Shown here piece after piece: positions 42,701-50,910 of a DNA stretch of 64,000 nucleotides. The DNA comes from an uncultured Clostridium sp. Lineage in GTDB: Bacteria; Bacillota; Clostridia; Lachnospirales; Lachnospiraceae. The DNA is taken from positions 40,247-104,246 of the forward strand of contig CAMMNN010000006.1 of the NCBI GenBank assembly GCA_946498245.1, read 5' to 3'. Under the pieces are notes generated by a model. The model was not told the origin of the DNA. It saw only the letters and a program-made list of their open reading frames with translations, and did no database searches. Every line of letters begins with the position of its first letter. Position 1 is the first letter of the stretch. The position numbers and the translations under genes were made by a program.

Positions 42701-43300
42701 CCGCTCCCGATCCTCCGCCGATAAAGTCACCGGCTCCTTGACCCCCAGGGCTGTTAAAAACTCCTCCAGCAGATTTTCCCGGTTGGTATGAATCTGAAGC
42801 CCGTCATAAATAGCCCTTGTGCGGACGTCCTGCATAAAAGGAGCTTTGGTAAACTCCTGATATTCAAAGAGCCGCAGCGCCGTTTCCCGATCTTTTCTGG
42901 CAAGATTTGCAAAGTCCCTGGCCGTTTTCAGACTGCCTAAGGCCTGACCGGACACGCCGAACTGAGCGTGAAATACAAAGGGGATTTCCCTCTCCCCTCC
43001 GCTTGTCACCAGAAAAAAACTGCCGCGGATCTCATCTCCGCTTTCCAAATAACTGGTATCTATCTCATATGCAATCCGGTTGCGGGCGCCCCCAAAGGCA
43101 TTGTTTACCACCTTGACCCGAAAATGGCTGGAATAAACCAGCCCCTTAATATTCAGGCCATTGGTAGTGACAACGCTTAGTTCCCCCCGAACAGATGTCC
43201 CGGCAGGAACCTGCTCGTCAAGGCATTCGGGAGCGATAACCATCTCCGGAATTTCCGGATCCAGGATCCCCTTGGCCAGCCGGTTGATTCGTTCTCTCAT
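39731..43300 (-). CDS. DUF5717 family protein, large helical-repeat protein
   Basis: This 1189-residue protein has no signal peptide or membrane helix. An N-terminal beta-rich part (about 1-260) reads like one or two Ig/C2-like folds (SVVTTNGLNIKGLVYSSHFRVKV split; VQGEIEAEGSFLELM), and the rest is a long alpha-helical repeat solenoid with TPR-like pairs and many Glu/Leu/Tyr residues. I identify it with DUF5717 from memory of its pairing with DUF5716. Size and architecture suggest a scaffold for the adjacent actin/Hsp70-like ATPase. No catalytic motif is visible. Confidence 0.75.
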   Translation of the reverse strand: MRERINRLAKGILDPEIPEMVIAPECLDEQVPAGTSVRGELSVVTTNGLNIKGLVYSSHFRVKVVNNAFGGARNRIAYEIDTSYLESGDEIRGSFFLVTSGGEREIPFVFHAQFGVSGQALGSLKTARDFANLARKDRETALRLFEYQEFTKAPFMQDVRTRAIYDGLQIHTNRENLLEEFLTALGVKEPVTLSAEDRERIYRVPEAVIVDTIELKKNTWGYVQGEIEAEGSFLELMAREVSEKDFKENTLQIGYRIHPKLLHKGKNFGCIRIKTIREEITVNISVEGGAVRDASKEREREWKRAYARYLSSRLELESDQYEKALALNRMKKELDFLHSLEPQNIRISLLQAECCLMMEQKEQAGRILEECRDEVLLDRRDELENYCFFQSLFLEINPNQSQKESLVRLVRKYLAESRSHWQLFFLRLRLEPEMRENPAMTLSELSGLFMAGVNSPFLYLEVCRIYKEHPDFLHSMGTLELQAASFGIKRGMLNEKLAGKIAKMAAASRHYNALYRRILEKLYEEYPVRELLEAICCMRIKGEKRGPEDFVWYQRAMEAGVNLTRLYEYYLYSLPKDFNHLLPKEVLLYFSYDHDLDRHSRSVLYKNILTFMNPSDELYKSYERDMEQFAMEQLFQSRINSRLAVLYDRMIYKGIIDVPVAKVLPSILRSYRVACRNANMLYVIVRYEETTEEDVFPLKNGVAYVPLFSEKSILLFQDAYGNRYSNIRYLKTPVMDKPELEEKCFEIYPEHPMLCLKACRQIVEKGAETEEQAAILQRALDELKLNPLYRKKILSRVIAYYQKKAAEEETGSADLSYLLMLDKDGMNREERTSVCETLIRQNYLLEAYEMMKKYGFSDIQKSRLLKLCTRMILQNLFEEEDMLSYLAVTVFEDGKADSVILDYLCEHYNGPSGKMYDILIQANLNHTETYDLPERLLAQMLFSGETRRIDKVFDLYASKKRISDSIIKAYFTVKCTDYFLEEKETGPRVFEYLEGLIHSSQEKGRVPTIYLLALSKYYGGLKALSEEQKALCRQIVAILLEADLIFPYFKKLGQFVKIPEDIMDKAMIEYRGNKNSRVELRVRVLPDEEDFHSEEMRRVYQGIFVRQKVLFEGEILEYQVYEYQNGSSVLKAQGQVSCDMALAKQADSRFACLNDMGLCISMNEEAGLKKKMQEYLIQNETVEELFSLM

Positions 43301-43363
43301 TCTACCACCTCAAAAGGTATTCTAACATATTCCGACAATATTTTAAAGTAAAAGTGTTTCCTA

Positions 43364-43402
43364 TGAAATAACAAAGAGCGTTCCGCAGAACGCCCCAAGT
43401 TT
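43364..43402 (-). repeat. Partial or degenerate repeat fragment
   Basis: On the minus strand GGAACGCTCTTTGTTATTTCATAGGAAAC resembles the final module of the palindromic family (GGAGCG, T-rich run, TTTCATAG). The left modules are missing. It is separated into short words here and is too short for a firm call. Confidence 0.35.
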
Positions 43403-43418
43403 CCTATCCGTCAGAGCC

Positions 43419-43568
43419 TTACGCCGTCTGGCTGCCTCCGGCAATACGGCGCATCCGGATCTGAATATACGTCCTCAGTACCTTGATTCCTAAAATCACC
43501 AGGAATACCGGGAGAACAATACAGCCCAGGATTTCATATTTGATTTGACGGTATTTTTTCCATTTCAT
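43419..43568 (-). CDS. 49-residue basic membrane protein
   Basis: The short frame begins at ATG 43568, with GGAGG nine bases upstream, and encodes a basic start (MKWKKYRQIKYE), one hydrophobic helix (about 13-30, ILGCIVLPVFLVILGIKV) and a basic tail ending RRIAGGSQTA. It stands 21 bases after the DUF4364 gene. Unrecognised, but ribosome site, start and helix make it credible. Confidence 0.55.
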   Translation of the reverse strand: MKWKKYRQIKYEILGCIVLPVFLVILGIKVLRTYIQIRMRRIAGGSQTA

Positions 43569-43589
43569 TTGCGTTTTCCTCCCCGGATT

Positions 43590-44111
43590 TTATTTGCTCA
43601 TAAGAGATTTCATGGCAAAGGCATAAATTTCCTGGCTTTTGGCCCTCCACTGCCCGCACATGGCTTCCGCCTGTTCTTTATCCGGAACAGCCAGATTCAG
43701 TTCGATTAATACGGATTTCCCCTCCCGCACTTCACAATGGACGACGTAATCCTGGTTCGTGCTTTTATAATAGTCGGACACTACCCCTACTTCGTCCCTG
43801 AGGCGGAATTTATTTTCTTTCAGATACTGATCAATATCCTCTATAATAGCCGGAGAAATCTTTTTCCCAAAGAAGCTCAGAGTATCCTCCCCCTCCTGGG
43901 TAATTTCATAACGGCTGCTGTTGTGGAGAGTTTCTTTGCGGACCAGTCCCGCCTCCAAAAGCTCGCTGAGGGCCTGCTGAAGAGTAAAATAGGTGGTGTA
44001 CTCGTGATCCAGGAAGAAATTGGAAAGCTGGGCGTTGGTCAGAGGAAAATTCACCTGCTTCAGCATATAAAGTATCATTAATTTGTATAAGGTCATTGGT
44101 TCTGACAGCAT
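43590..44111 (-). CDS. DUF4364 family protein, winged-helix-like
   Basis: The start is the ATG at 44111 with AGAGGAG seven bases upstream, giving 173 residues; the longer frame reads out of phase into the helicase gene. The N-terminal 75 residues form a winged-helix-like region (LMILYMLKQVNFPLTNAQLS; LLEAGLVRKETLHNSSRY), followed by an alpha/beta domain. DUF4364 proteins are common in clostridia and may be transcription regulators; the target is unknown. Upstream is a SNF2 helicase, 107 bases away. Confidence 0.85.
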   Translation of the reverse strand: MLSEPMTLYKLMILYMLKQVNFPLTNAQLSNFFLDHEYTTYFTLQQALSELLEAGLVRKETLHNSSRYEITQEGEDTLSFFGKKISPAIIEDIDQYLKENKFRLRDEVGVVSDYYKSTNQDYVVHCEVREGKSVLIELNLAVPDKEQAEAMCGQWRAKSQEIYAFAMKSLMSK

Positions 44112-44218
44112 TGCTACTCTCCTCTGCGCAAATAGGGAAATCCTCCCCGGCGATGTCTTATTTTGCTTTATTATACCTGTTTTTTTCTTTGAACGCAATA
44201 GGGTTGACGGCTTTCGGC

Positions 44219-47200
44219 TTACTGGCCTAAAAGCCGGACCACTTCCTGGGGGGTGAGACTGGACAGAGTGATTCCCTGGCCTTCCACCACCTGTCCCGCC
44301 AGTCTGTCTTTGGCCTGCTGCAGCTTTAAGATCCCCTCTTCTATGGTATTTTCCGTAATAAGCTGAAATACGCTGACCTGCTTGTCCTGCCCGATGCGGT
44401 GGGAACGATCCGTAGCCTGGTTTTGGGCCGCCAGGTTCCACCAGGGATCGTAATGGATAACCGTATCGGCGGCTGTCAGATTCAGTCCCGTCCCTCCGGC
44501 CTTTAAGGAGATTAAAAATACCGGAGGCCCCTCTTTCTGAAAGGCGTCCGCCATATGAAGCCGTTTTTCTTTGGGCGTATCTCCCGTCAGCAGAAAGCTT
44601 TCAATCCCTGCTTTTTCAAGCCTTTCTAAAATCAACTCCAGCATGGAAGTAAACTGGGAAAAGAGGAGAATCTTATGGCCGCCCGCCACTCCGTTGATGA
44701 CCAGTTCCATACAGGTTTCCAGCTTTGCCGACTCCCCTTTGTAATTTTCATAGCACAGCCTTGGATCGCAGCAAATCTGCCTCAGCCTGGTAAGCCCCGC
44801 CAGGATCTGAAGAGTTCCCCCTTCCTCCGCGCCTGATTCCAGCCGTTCCTTTAACAGACTGGCGCTTGCGGCGTAAAGCTCTCTCTGTTCCTTTCCCATT
44901 TTGGAATACACAACGGTTTCCAGCTTATCCGGCAGTTCTTTTAAAACGTCCTTCTTCACACGCCGCAGAATAAAGGGGCCTGCAAGGCGCTTCAGGCTCC
45001 TTAGGGCCTCCTCCCTGCCTTCTTTGGCTGCGGGGATTTCGAAATCCCTGCGGAATCTCTGGTAGCTGAATAAAAAACCGGGCATCAGGTAATCAAAAAT
45101 GCTCCAAAGCTCTCCCAGGCGGTTTTCCACCGGAGTACCCGTCAGGGCAAACCGGGTCTGGGAATGGATTTTCTTGACTGCCCGGGCGTTCTGGGTTCCG
45201 GCGTTTTTAATAAACTGGGCTTCGTCTGCAATCTGAAAGCGGAAGCTTAGTCCGTCATACAGGACAATATCCCTTCTCAATAAATCGTAAGAGGTAATAA
45301 AAACCTTGGGAATTTCTTCTTCCCCCGGCGCAGCCGCTTTCTGCAAGAGGCTTCTCCGCTCCGCCGCGTTTCCTGCCACCGTGCAGACGGAAAGCTCCGG
45401 GGCGAATTTGTGAAACTCGTGTTCCCAATTGTAGATCAGGGAAGCAGGGCATACCACCAGAGACGGCGGGCTGTTTTTCCCCTCTCCGGATCCATAAACC
45501 GCCAGCAGAAGGGCTATGATCTGCACCGTCTTTCCCAATCCCATGTCGTCGGCTAAAATCCCTCCGAAATGGCCGTCGTCCAGGGTTCTCAGCCAGCGGT
45601 AACCGTATTTCTGGTATCCCCGCAGCACGGGTTCCAGACTGGAGGGAACCTGATAGCCTGCGTCCTCAATTCCCTTCATTCCCCGGACTACGGCTTTAAA
45701 AAGCTGATCCCGGTAAAAGGAAAGCCCCGGCTCTTCTTTAAAGAGATAATCCAAATACAGGGCCCGATAGGCAGGAAGCCTCACCTGGCCGTTTTGAAGC
45801 TCTGTTTTGGAAATCGCCAGATCCTCCGACAGTCTGGCTACTGTCAGCAGTCCTCCGCTTTCCAACTGGAGAAATTCCCCGTTTTTCAGACGGTAATATT
45901 TCTTTTTTTGGCGGTAAGCGCCCAGCACTTTGGCCAGCTCCGCCCCGCTCATGCCGTCGGCCTCGATTTTTAAGTCCAGCCAGCCGCCGGCAAAGGAAAC
46001 GCTGGCTTTTATGCCCTCCCCTTTCCGGATTCTCCATTTCTTTACTTCGTCGGAAATGTAGACTTCCCCTAACTGGCGAAATTCATCGATGCCGTCTTTC
46101 AGAAGCTGATAGACAGCGTCTTCATCTCCCCGGATTACCAGCCGGGTTCCCTCGGGCTCTTTGTATTTAAAGTACCGGGTAATGGTCTGGCTGATGCGAA
46201 ATTCTCCCGGCACGTCCCGGCAAATACTTCTGGGAACCAATTCGTCTTCCATAGGGCAGAAGGAAAAATCCCCATAGGAAAGAAGGGGTTCCATGACAAT
46301 CTCTCCATTTCCCCTGCTCTCAAAACGGAAGCGGGCTTTTAAAGGCTCCGGCTGGTAGCGGCTCCAATCAATTTCCTGGCTTTCAATGACGGCGTACCGT
46401 TCAATTTTCTTTAATACCCTCTCATAAAACAGCGGCACGTCCCGGTTATTTACAGCAGCCGTCTGTTCCGGCAAAGGCGCCATTTTTTCTACAAAAAGCC
46501 CCATAACCCGGCTGCACTCTTCATCACACCGGCAGATGCTTCCCTGGCTTTCCAAATACAGATGGCGCTCCCCGGCAAAGCTGAAGCGGTACCCTTCCAA
46601 CGAAACGCTGATGCCGTCCCGGCCTTTGGATTTCACAGCCACTTTAAAATCCGGGTTTAAATGGCTTACAAAAAACCGTTCCTCCCGGCCTCCCTGGATA
46701 CTGGCATCTACGGGCCTATCCATAATCATGCTAAAAAAGCGATCCATATTTTCCCGGCTTACGGTCAGTTCTCTCAGTACAGGGCGGGCTTCATAGGCCG
46801 TTTTCCGAAATTGGCTATAATACTCCTGATAGGTATTGACGGTTTCCACTACAAATTCCGCTAAGGCTCTGCTCTCCGGCGCAAAGGCTTCCAGGCTGTG
46901 GTGGAAGGACAGGCTTTTCCCGTACTCCGCCAAAGCTCCGTTTTCCATAGACCTTGCAAATGCCGTCAGATCTTTTAAAAGGTACATTCGCTCCCGACCA
47001 ATTTTAAATTCCAGCTTTAAGCTTCTCTCCCTCCGGTCAATGAGAAGGAGGGGCTGCAGCCGGATTTCTCCCTCTTCTCTCTCCCGAATGATTTGGGCCA
47101 CTTCCCGGTTGGTGTATTCCCGCACCAGGGTACGGATTTCCTGATCCGTATAAACCGGCCGTCCTTCCTGGCTGTATCCCTTCTCATAAGCTTCCCAGAG

Positions 47201-47386
47201 GGCTTTGGCGTGGCGGCAGGGCCCCCGGAAGGAATTTCCCTCTGCACAAGAACAAGAGTAGTCGCGAAGCTGACTACCCTTGACATAAATTGTGGTGTGA
47301 TACGATTGTTCCTGGTCTTTTACCAGTCCGCTGGCCTCCGCTTCCCCTTTCCAGAAAGTTTTGGTCTTCATTTCAGAAATATTCAA
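44219..47386 (-). CDS. SNF2-family helicase with SWIM zinc finger
   Basis: The 1055-residue protein has a SWIM zinc-binding motif (C45, C47, C57, H59 in SCSCAEGNSFRGPCRHA), a central region of unknown fold, and SNF2 helicase domains: Walker A DDMGLGKTVQI near 620, DEAQ box, then the C-terminal DPWWNLAAQNQATDRSHRIGQ. Bacterial SWIM-SNF2 (RapA/HepA relatives) probably remodel protein-DNA or RNA polymerase complexes. The start is a TTG at 47386 (GGGGGCGG a few bases upstream), or an ATG five codons later with a weaker site. It follows argS after 20 bases. Confidence 0.92.
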   Translation of the reverse strand: MNISEMKTKTFWKGEAEASGLVKDQEQSYHTTIYVKGSQLRDYSCSCAEGNSFRGPCRHAKALWEAYEKGYSQEGRPVYTDQEIRTLVREYTNREVAQIIREREEGEIRLQPLLLIDRRERSLKLEFKIGRERMYLLKDLTAFARSMENGALAEYGKSLSFHHSLEAFAPESRALAEFVVETVNTYQEYYSQFRKTAYEARPVLRELTVSRENMDRFFSMIMDRPVDASIQGGREERFFVSHLNPDFKVAVKSKGRDGISVSLEGYRFSFAGERHLYLESQGSICRCDEECSRVMGLFVEKMAPLPEQTAAVNNRDVPLFYERVLKKIERYAVIESQEIDWSRYQPEPLKARFRFESRGNGEIVMEPLLSYGDFSFCPMEDELVPRSICRDVPGEFRISQTITRYFKYKEPEGTRLVIRGDEDAVYQLLKDGIDEFRQLGEVYISDEVKKWRIRKGEGIKASVSFAGGWLDLKIEADGMSGAELAKVLGAYRQKKKYYRLKNGEFLQLESGGLLTVARLSEDLAISKTELQNGQVRLPAYRALYLDYLFKEEPGLSFYRDQLFKAVVRGMKGIEDAGYQVPSSLEPVLRGYQKYGYRWLRTLDDGHFGGILADDMGLGKTVQIIALLLAVYGSGEGKNSPPSLVVCPASLIYNWEHEFHKFAPELSVCTVAGNAAERRSLLQKAAAPGEEEIPKVFITSYDLLRRDIVLYDGLSFRFQIADEAQFIKNAGTQNARAVKKIHSQTRFALTGTPVENRLGELWSIFDYLMPGFLFSYQRFRRDFEIPAAKEGREEALRSLKRLAGPFILRRVKKDVLKELPDKLETVVYSKMGKEQRELYAASASLLKERLESGAEEGGTLQILAGLTRLRQICCDPRLCYENYKGESAKLETCMELVINGVAGGHKILLFSQFTSMLELILERLEKAGIESFLLTGDTPKEKRLHMADAFQKEGPPVFLISLKAGGTGLNLTAADTVIHYDPWWNLAAQNQATDRSHRIGQDKQVSVFQLITENTIEEGILKLQQAKDRLAGQVVEGQGITLSSLTPQEVVRLLGQ

Positions 47387-47406
47387 ATTTCCGCCCCCTG
47401 CTCCCT

Positions 47407-49173
47407 TTACATTCTCTCCGGAGCTTCGATTCCCAGTACGCCGATGCAGGCCGTAAGCACATCCTTTGTCAGCGTAATCAGCCCAATGTATCCTGCCTGA
47501 CGGGCTTTATCCTCTTCCGACAGAATTTTGGTATCATGGTAAAAACGGTTTAATTCATTGGATAATTCGTAAATATATTGGCAGATCTTATGGGGTGCCA
47601 GCTCTTCAAAGCTGGTTTCCATTACCTCATTGTACTTTAAAAGCTGAAGGGCCAGACCCTTTTCCGACTCTGAAGCAGGCGGAAGGATCTTAATGTCTGA
47701 AAGGCTGCCGCCGTTTTCCAGGTACTTGTTCAGGATGGATTTAATCCGCACAATGGTGTAAAGAATATACGGCCCTGTATTTCCTTCAAAGGAAATAAAG
47801 CGGTCAATGTCAAAAATATAGTCCTTTGCCGCCTGGTTGGAGAGATCTCCGTATTTTAAGGCCGCCAACCCTACGATTTTGGCCGTTTCCCTGGCCTCTT
47901 CCTCAGAAACTGTCCGGTTTTCCATAATCCGGCTAAATACCGCTTCATCAATGTTGGCAATAAGCTGTTCCAGACGCATAACGCCGCCGTCTCTGGTTTT
48001 AAAGGGCTTTCCGTCTTTTCCATTCATAGTGCCAAAGCCCAGAAAGGCCATGGGAATCTCTTTCCGAACAATACCGGCCTTTTTTGCCACCCGGAAAACC
48101 TGGGTAAAATGGAGATCCTGGCGCTTATCAGCAATGTAGATATAACGATCCGGATGGAAATCCTTTTCCCTTTCAATAATGGTAGCCAGATCCGAGGTAG
48201 CGTAAAGAGCCGCGCCGTCGGATTTCCTTACAATACAGGGCGGAAGCTCTTTGGTATCTTCCGGCTCTCCGATGTCCACTACCAGAGCCCCCTGGCTCTC
48301 ATAAGCCAGTCCCTGGCGGATTAAGTCGTCAATAAGGCCCGGAATGTAGGGCTGGGCGTCGCTTTCCCCTTTCCAAAGGTCAAAATCCACGTTAAGGTTG
48401 GCGTAATTTTTCTTTAAATCCGCCAGAGATACGGCCATAATGTGCTTCCAGATAGCCCGGTAAGGAGCAAATCCGTTCTGCAGTTTAAAGGTCGCCTCCT
48501 GAGCTCTCTCTTTAAAAGCAGCGTCTTCTTTGGATTTGGCGCTGGCGGCAGGATAGATTTCTTCCAGTTCGCTGATGGTAAAGGGCGCCGTCTCGGGATA
48601 TTCTCCCTGATACGTATCATCAAAATAGACTAAATCCGGCTTTCTTTCCCTGAGTTCTTCTATAATGAGGCCCATCTGAAGGCCCCAGTCCCCCAGATGC
48701 ACGTCGCCGATAGTATTGTGGCCCAGGGCCCGTCCCATGCGCTTAATGCTTTCGCCGATAACCGCTGACCGCAGATGGCCGATGTGCAGGGGCTTAGCCA
48801 CATTGGCCCCGCCGTAGTCCACCATAATGGTTTCCGCCGGTTCCGCCGCGCTTAACCCCAGGCGGCTGTCAGAGGCCATGGAGTTTAAATACTCCGCTGC
48901 AAAATCTTCCCGTATTTTCAAATTAATAAATCCGGGCATTACCGCTTCCGCCATGGAGAAAATCCGGGAATCCTGTAATTTTCCGGACACCTCTCCGGCA
49001 ATGTCGATGGGTTTCTTTTTATAAGCTTTTGCGGCGGCCATAGCGCCGTTACACTGGTATTCGCACAGATCCGGCCTGTTGGACAAAACCACTTTTGCAA
49101 ATCTGTCCTCATAGCCGCATTCTCCAAAAGCCTGTTTTAACTCCTCTTCCATCATGGTAAGGACTTTTTTCAT
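47407..49173 (-). CDS. argS: Arginyl-tRNA synthetase
   Basis: The start is the ATG at 49173 (AGGAG about 11 bases upstream), giving 588 residues. The class I synthetase has VAKPLHIGHLRSAVIGES (HIGH motif) near residue 120, the N-terminal Add-1 domain and a C-terminal anticodon-binding DALR domain with NELNRFYHDTKIL. Co-orientation with the SNF2 gene 20 bases downstream suggests a shared transcript. No T-box was recognised upstream. Confidence 0.96.
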   Translation of the reverse strand: MKKVLTMMEEELKQAFGECGYEDRFAKVVLSNRPDLCEYQCNGAMAAAKAYKKKPIDIAGEVSGKLQDSRIFSMAEAVMPGFINLKIREDFAAEYLNSMASDSRLGLSAAEPAETIMVDYGGANVAKPLHIGHLRSAVIGESIKRMGRALGHNTIGDVHLGDWGLQMGLIIEELRERKPDLVYFDDTYQGEYPETAPFTISELEEIYPAASAKSKEDAAFKERAQEATFKLQNGFAPYRAIWKHIMAVSLADLKKNYANLNVDFDLWKGESDAQPYIPGLIDDLIRQGLAYESQGALVVDIGEPEDTKELPPCIVRKSDGAALYATSDLATIIEREKDFHPDRYIYIADKRQDLHFTQVFRVAKKAGIVRKEIPMAFLGFGTMNGKDGKPFKTRDGGVMRLEQLIANIDEAVFSRIMENRTVSEEEARETAKIVGLAALKYGDLSNQAAKDYIFDIDRFISFEGNTGPYILYTIVRIKSILNKYLENGGSLSDIKILPPASESEKGLALQLLKYNEVMETSFEELAPHKICQYIYELSNELNRFYHDTKILSEEDKARQAGYIGLITLTKDVLTACIGVLGIEAPERM

Positions 49174-49301
49174 AATGCTTCGTTCTCCTGTTCTTTTCCA
49201 AATCTTTTCCAATTTTTAAAAGCTGGCTTCTTATTATAGCGGATTCCTTCCGGAAAAGCAAGGGGAGGAAATCTGATTGCCTCCTTCCGCCTATGTACAA
49301 C

Positions 49302-50114
49302 TTAGCTGCCTAAAACGTTGGCAATCCGGGGAATATCCGTCCTGTCATTCCACACGCAGATGGTAACGCCTCTCCCTGTGCCGTCGCCGTGGATAATCCG
49401 GCCGTTTCCGATGTATATCCCTACATGGCCCACAGAACCCAGGGAGGATCCGTAAGCCACCAGATCGCCCACCCGCATATCCTCCGGCGCACGGTCCGTT
49501 CCCATAGCCGCCTGCTCCGCCGAAGTTCGCGGCATATCAATGCCAGCTCCGTTTTTCATGACATACTGTACGAATCCGGAACAGTCCACCCCTACGGCCG
49601 GATCCGTTCCTCCCGGCTGATAATGGCTTCCCAGGGCCCCTATGGCCGTCCGCAGCAAATCAGCAAACTCCTGATCCCCTTCCGGAACCATCCAGACGTT
49701 TTGCTGGGTAATCTCTCCGGAATTGCCGTCCAGGTAAGCGTCATGGCCGTCATAAGCAATCTTAATCCAACCGTTTCCGGCGTCCTCGATAACCCGGTAA
49801 ACCGTTTTGGGATAGGCGTAACCGTAATTTTCCCCGCTGCCGGGAGCGGCGCTCAGCCATACCCCCGTGTTTCCCGTAATCTCCGCTATGGTCACCGGAA
49901 GCTCTACCGCCGTCATCCCGGCAGGAGCCGTCTCCTTTCCGGAACCGCCGCCGGACGCCGCCCCCGTTCCTCCATGGTTAATCGTCATTCCGGAAGCTTC
50001 CTGTAAGCCGGCTCCTGGTCCCGTTTCCTGGGCAAAGGCCGGAAAGGCTCCCTGGCACAGCAAAAACAAACCTGCAGCAAAGGCAACGGCTTTTCTCCCC
50101 AATATTCTTCTCAT
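49302..50114 (-). CDS. Secreted NlpC/P60 peptidoglycan hydrolase with SH3-like domain
   Basis: The start is the ATG at 50114 with AAGGGG upstream, giving 270 residues; the longer frame covers the hairpin region and has no signal there. A signal peptide (about 1-28, ending AFPAFAQE) is followed by a Gly/Ala/Thr-rich linker, an SH3-like domain (about 70-140) and an NlpC/P60 domain with catalytic Cys in VDCSGFVQYV and His in VGHVGIYIG. It would cleave cell-wall stem peptides, probably D-Glu-diamino acid bonds. It is downstream of efp on the same strand. Confidence 0.92.
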   Translation of the reverse strand: MRRILGRKAVAFAAGLFLLCQGAFPAFAQETGPGAGLQEASGMTINHGGTGAASGGGSGKETAPAGMTAVELPVTIAEITGNTGVWLSAAPGSGENYGYAYPKTVYRVIEDAGNGWIKIAYDGHDAYLDGNSGEITQQNVWMVPEGDQEFADLLRTAIGALGSHYQPGGTDPAVGVDCSGFVQYVMKNGAGIDMPRTSAEQAAMGTDRAPEDMRVGDLVAYGSSLGSVGHVGIYIGNGRIIHGDGTGRGVTICVWNDRTDIPRIANVLGS

Positions 50115-50188
50115 ATGTACCCCTTTTGTAAAAAGTGCGCTGTGTGAGTGCTCCTTTATATGCTGCAAAAAGCAGGATATAAATCTAC

Positions 50189-50232
50189 AGGCAGGGAAGG
50201 TTCCTTTGTGCAAGCACAATGGAACTCTCCCT
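50189..50232 (-). other. Hairpin between efp and the NlpC/P60 gene
   Basis: GCAGGGA...TTCC and GGAA...TCCCTGC arms form an interrupted stem about 15 pairs long. No clean T-run follows, so it is a partial terminator or a processing structure. Confidence 0.45.
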
Positions 50233-50271
50233 GCCTGATTCTGCATGGCTTTCTGCCTGCGTAATCTTTAC

Positions 50272-50829
50272 TTATACTCTGGATAAGTACTCTCCCGTTC
50301 TGGTATCGATCTTTAACTTATCCCCCTGGTTTACAAACAGCGGAACCGCAATCACTGCTCCGGTTTCCACAGTTGCCGGTTTCGTAGCGCCGGTAGCGGT
50401 GTCGCCCTTAAAGCCCGGTTCGGTGTCGGTAACTTCCAGTTCTACAAACAGCGGAGGCTCAACGGAAAATACGTTTCCATTGTAGGAACAAACCTTAACC
50501 ATCTCGTTCTCTTTTACAAACTTTAATGCATCACCAATGGTTTCGGCGTTTAATGCGATCTGATCATAAGTTTCCACGTTCATAAAATGGAACAGATCGC
50601 CGTCTGAATACAGATACTGCATATCCACTCTGTCAATGCGGGCAGCCGGGAATTTCTCAGTAGGACGGAAGGTCTTTTCAACCACGCCGCCGTTGATAAC
50701 GTTCTTTAATTTGGTCCGCACAAAAGCTGCGCCCTTGCCCGGTTTTACATGCTGAAACTCCATAATCTGCACTACCTGTCCGTCAATTTCCAGGGTAACG
50801 CCATTTCTAAAATCTCCTGCTGATATCAT
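50272..50829 (-). CDS. efp: Translation elongation factor P
   Basis: The 185-residue protein has the three OB-type domains of EF-P and the loop PGKGAAF with K32, the residue that is modified in many bacteria. It relieves ribosome stalling at polyproline. AGGAGGAAT precedes its ATG. It sits alone between the aroD-aroK fusion and the NlpC gene. Confidence 0.97.
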   Translation of the reverse strand: MISAGDFRNGVTLEIDGQVVQIMEFQHVKPGKGAAFVRTKLKNVINGGVVEKTFRPTEKFPAARIDRVDMQYLYSDGDLFHFMNVETYDQIALNAETIGDALKFVKENEMVKVCSYNGNVFSVEPPLFVELEVTDTEPGFKGDTATGATKPATVETGAVIAVPLFVNQGDKLKIDTRTGEYLSRV

Positions 50830-50910
50830 AAAGATATTCCTCCTTAACGTCGTTCAACTCTTCGATCCTAATTATTTTATAATAGAATCACTGTATTTTC
50901 AACTCTTTTT

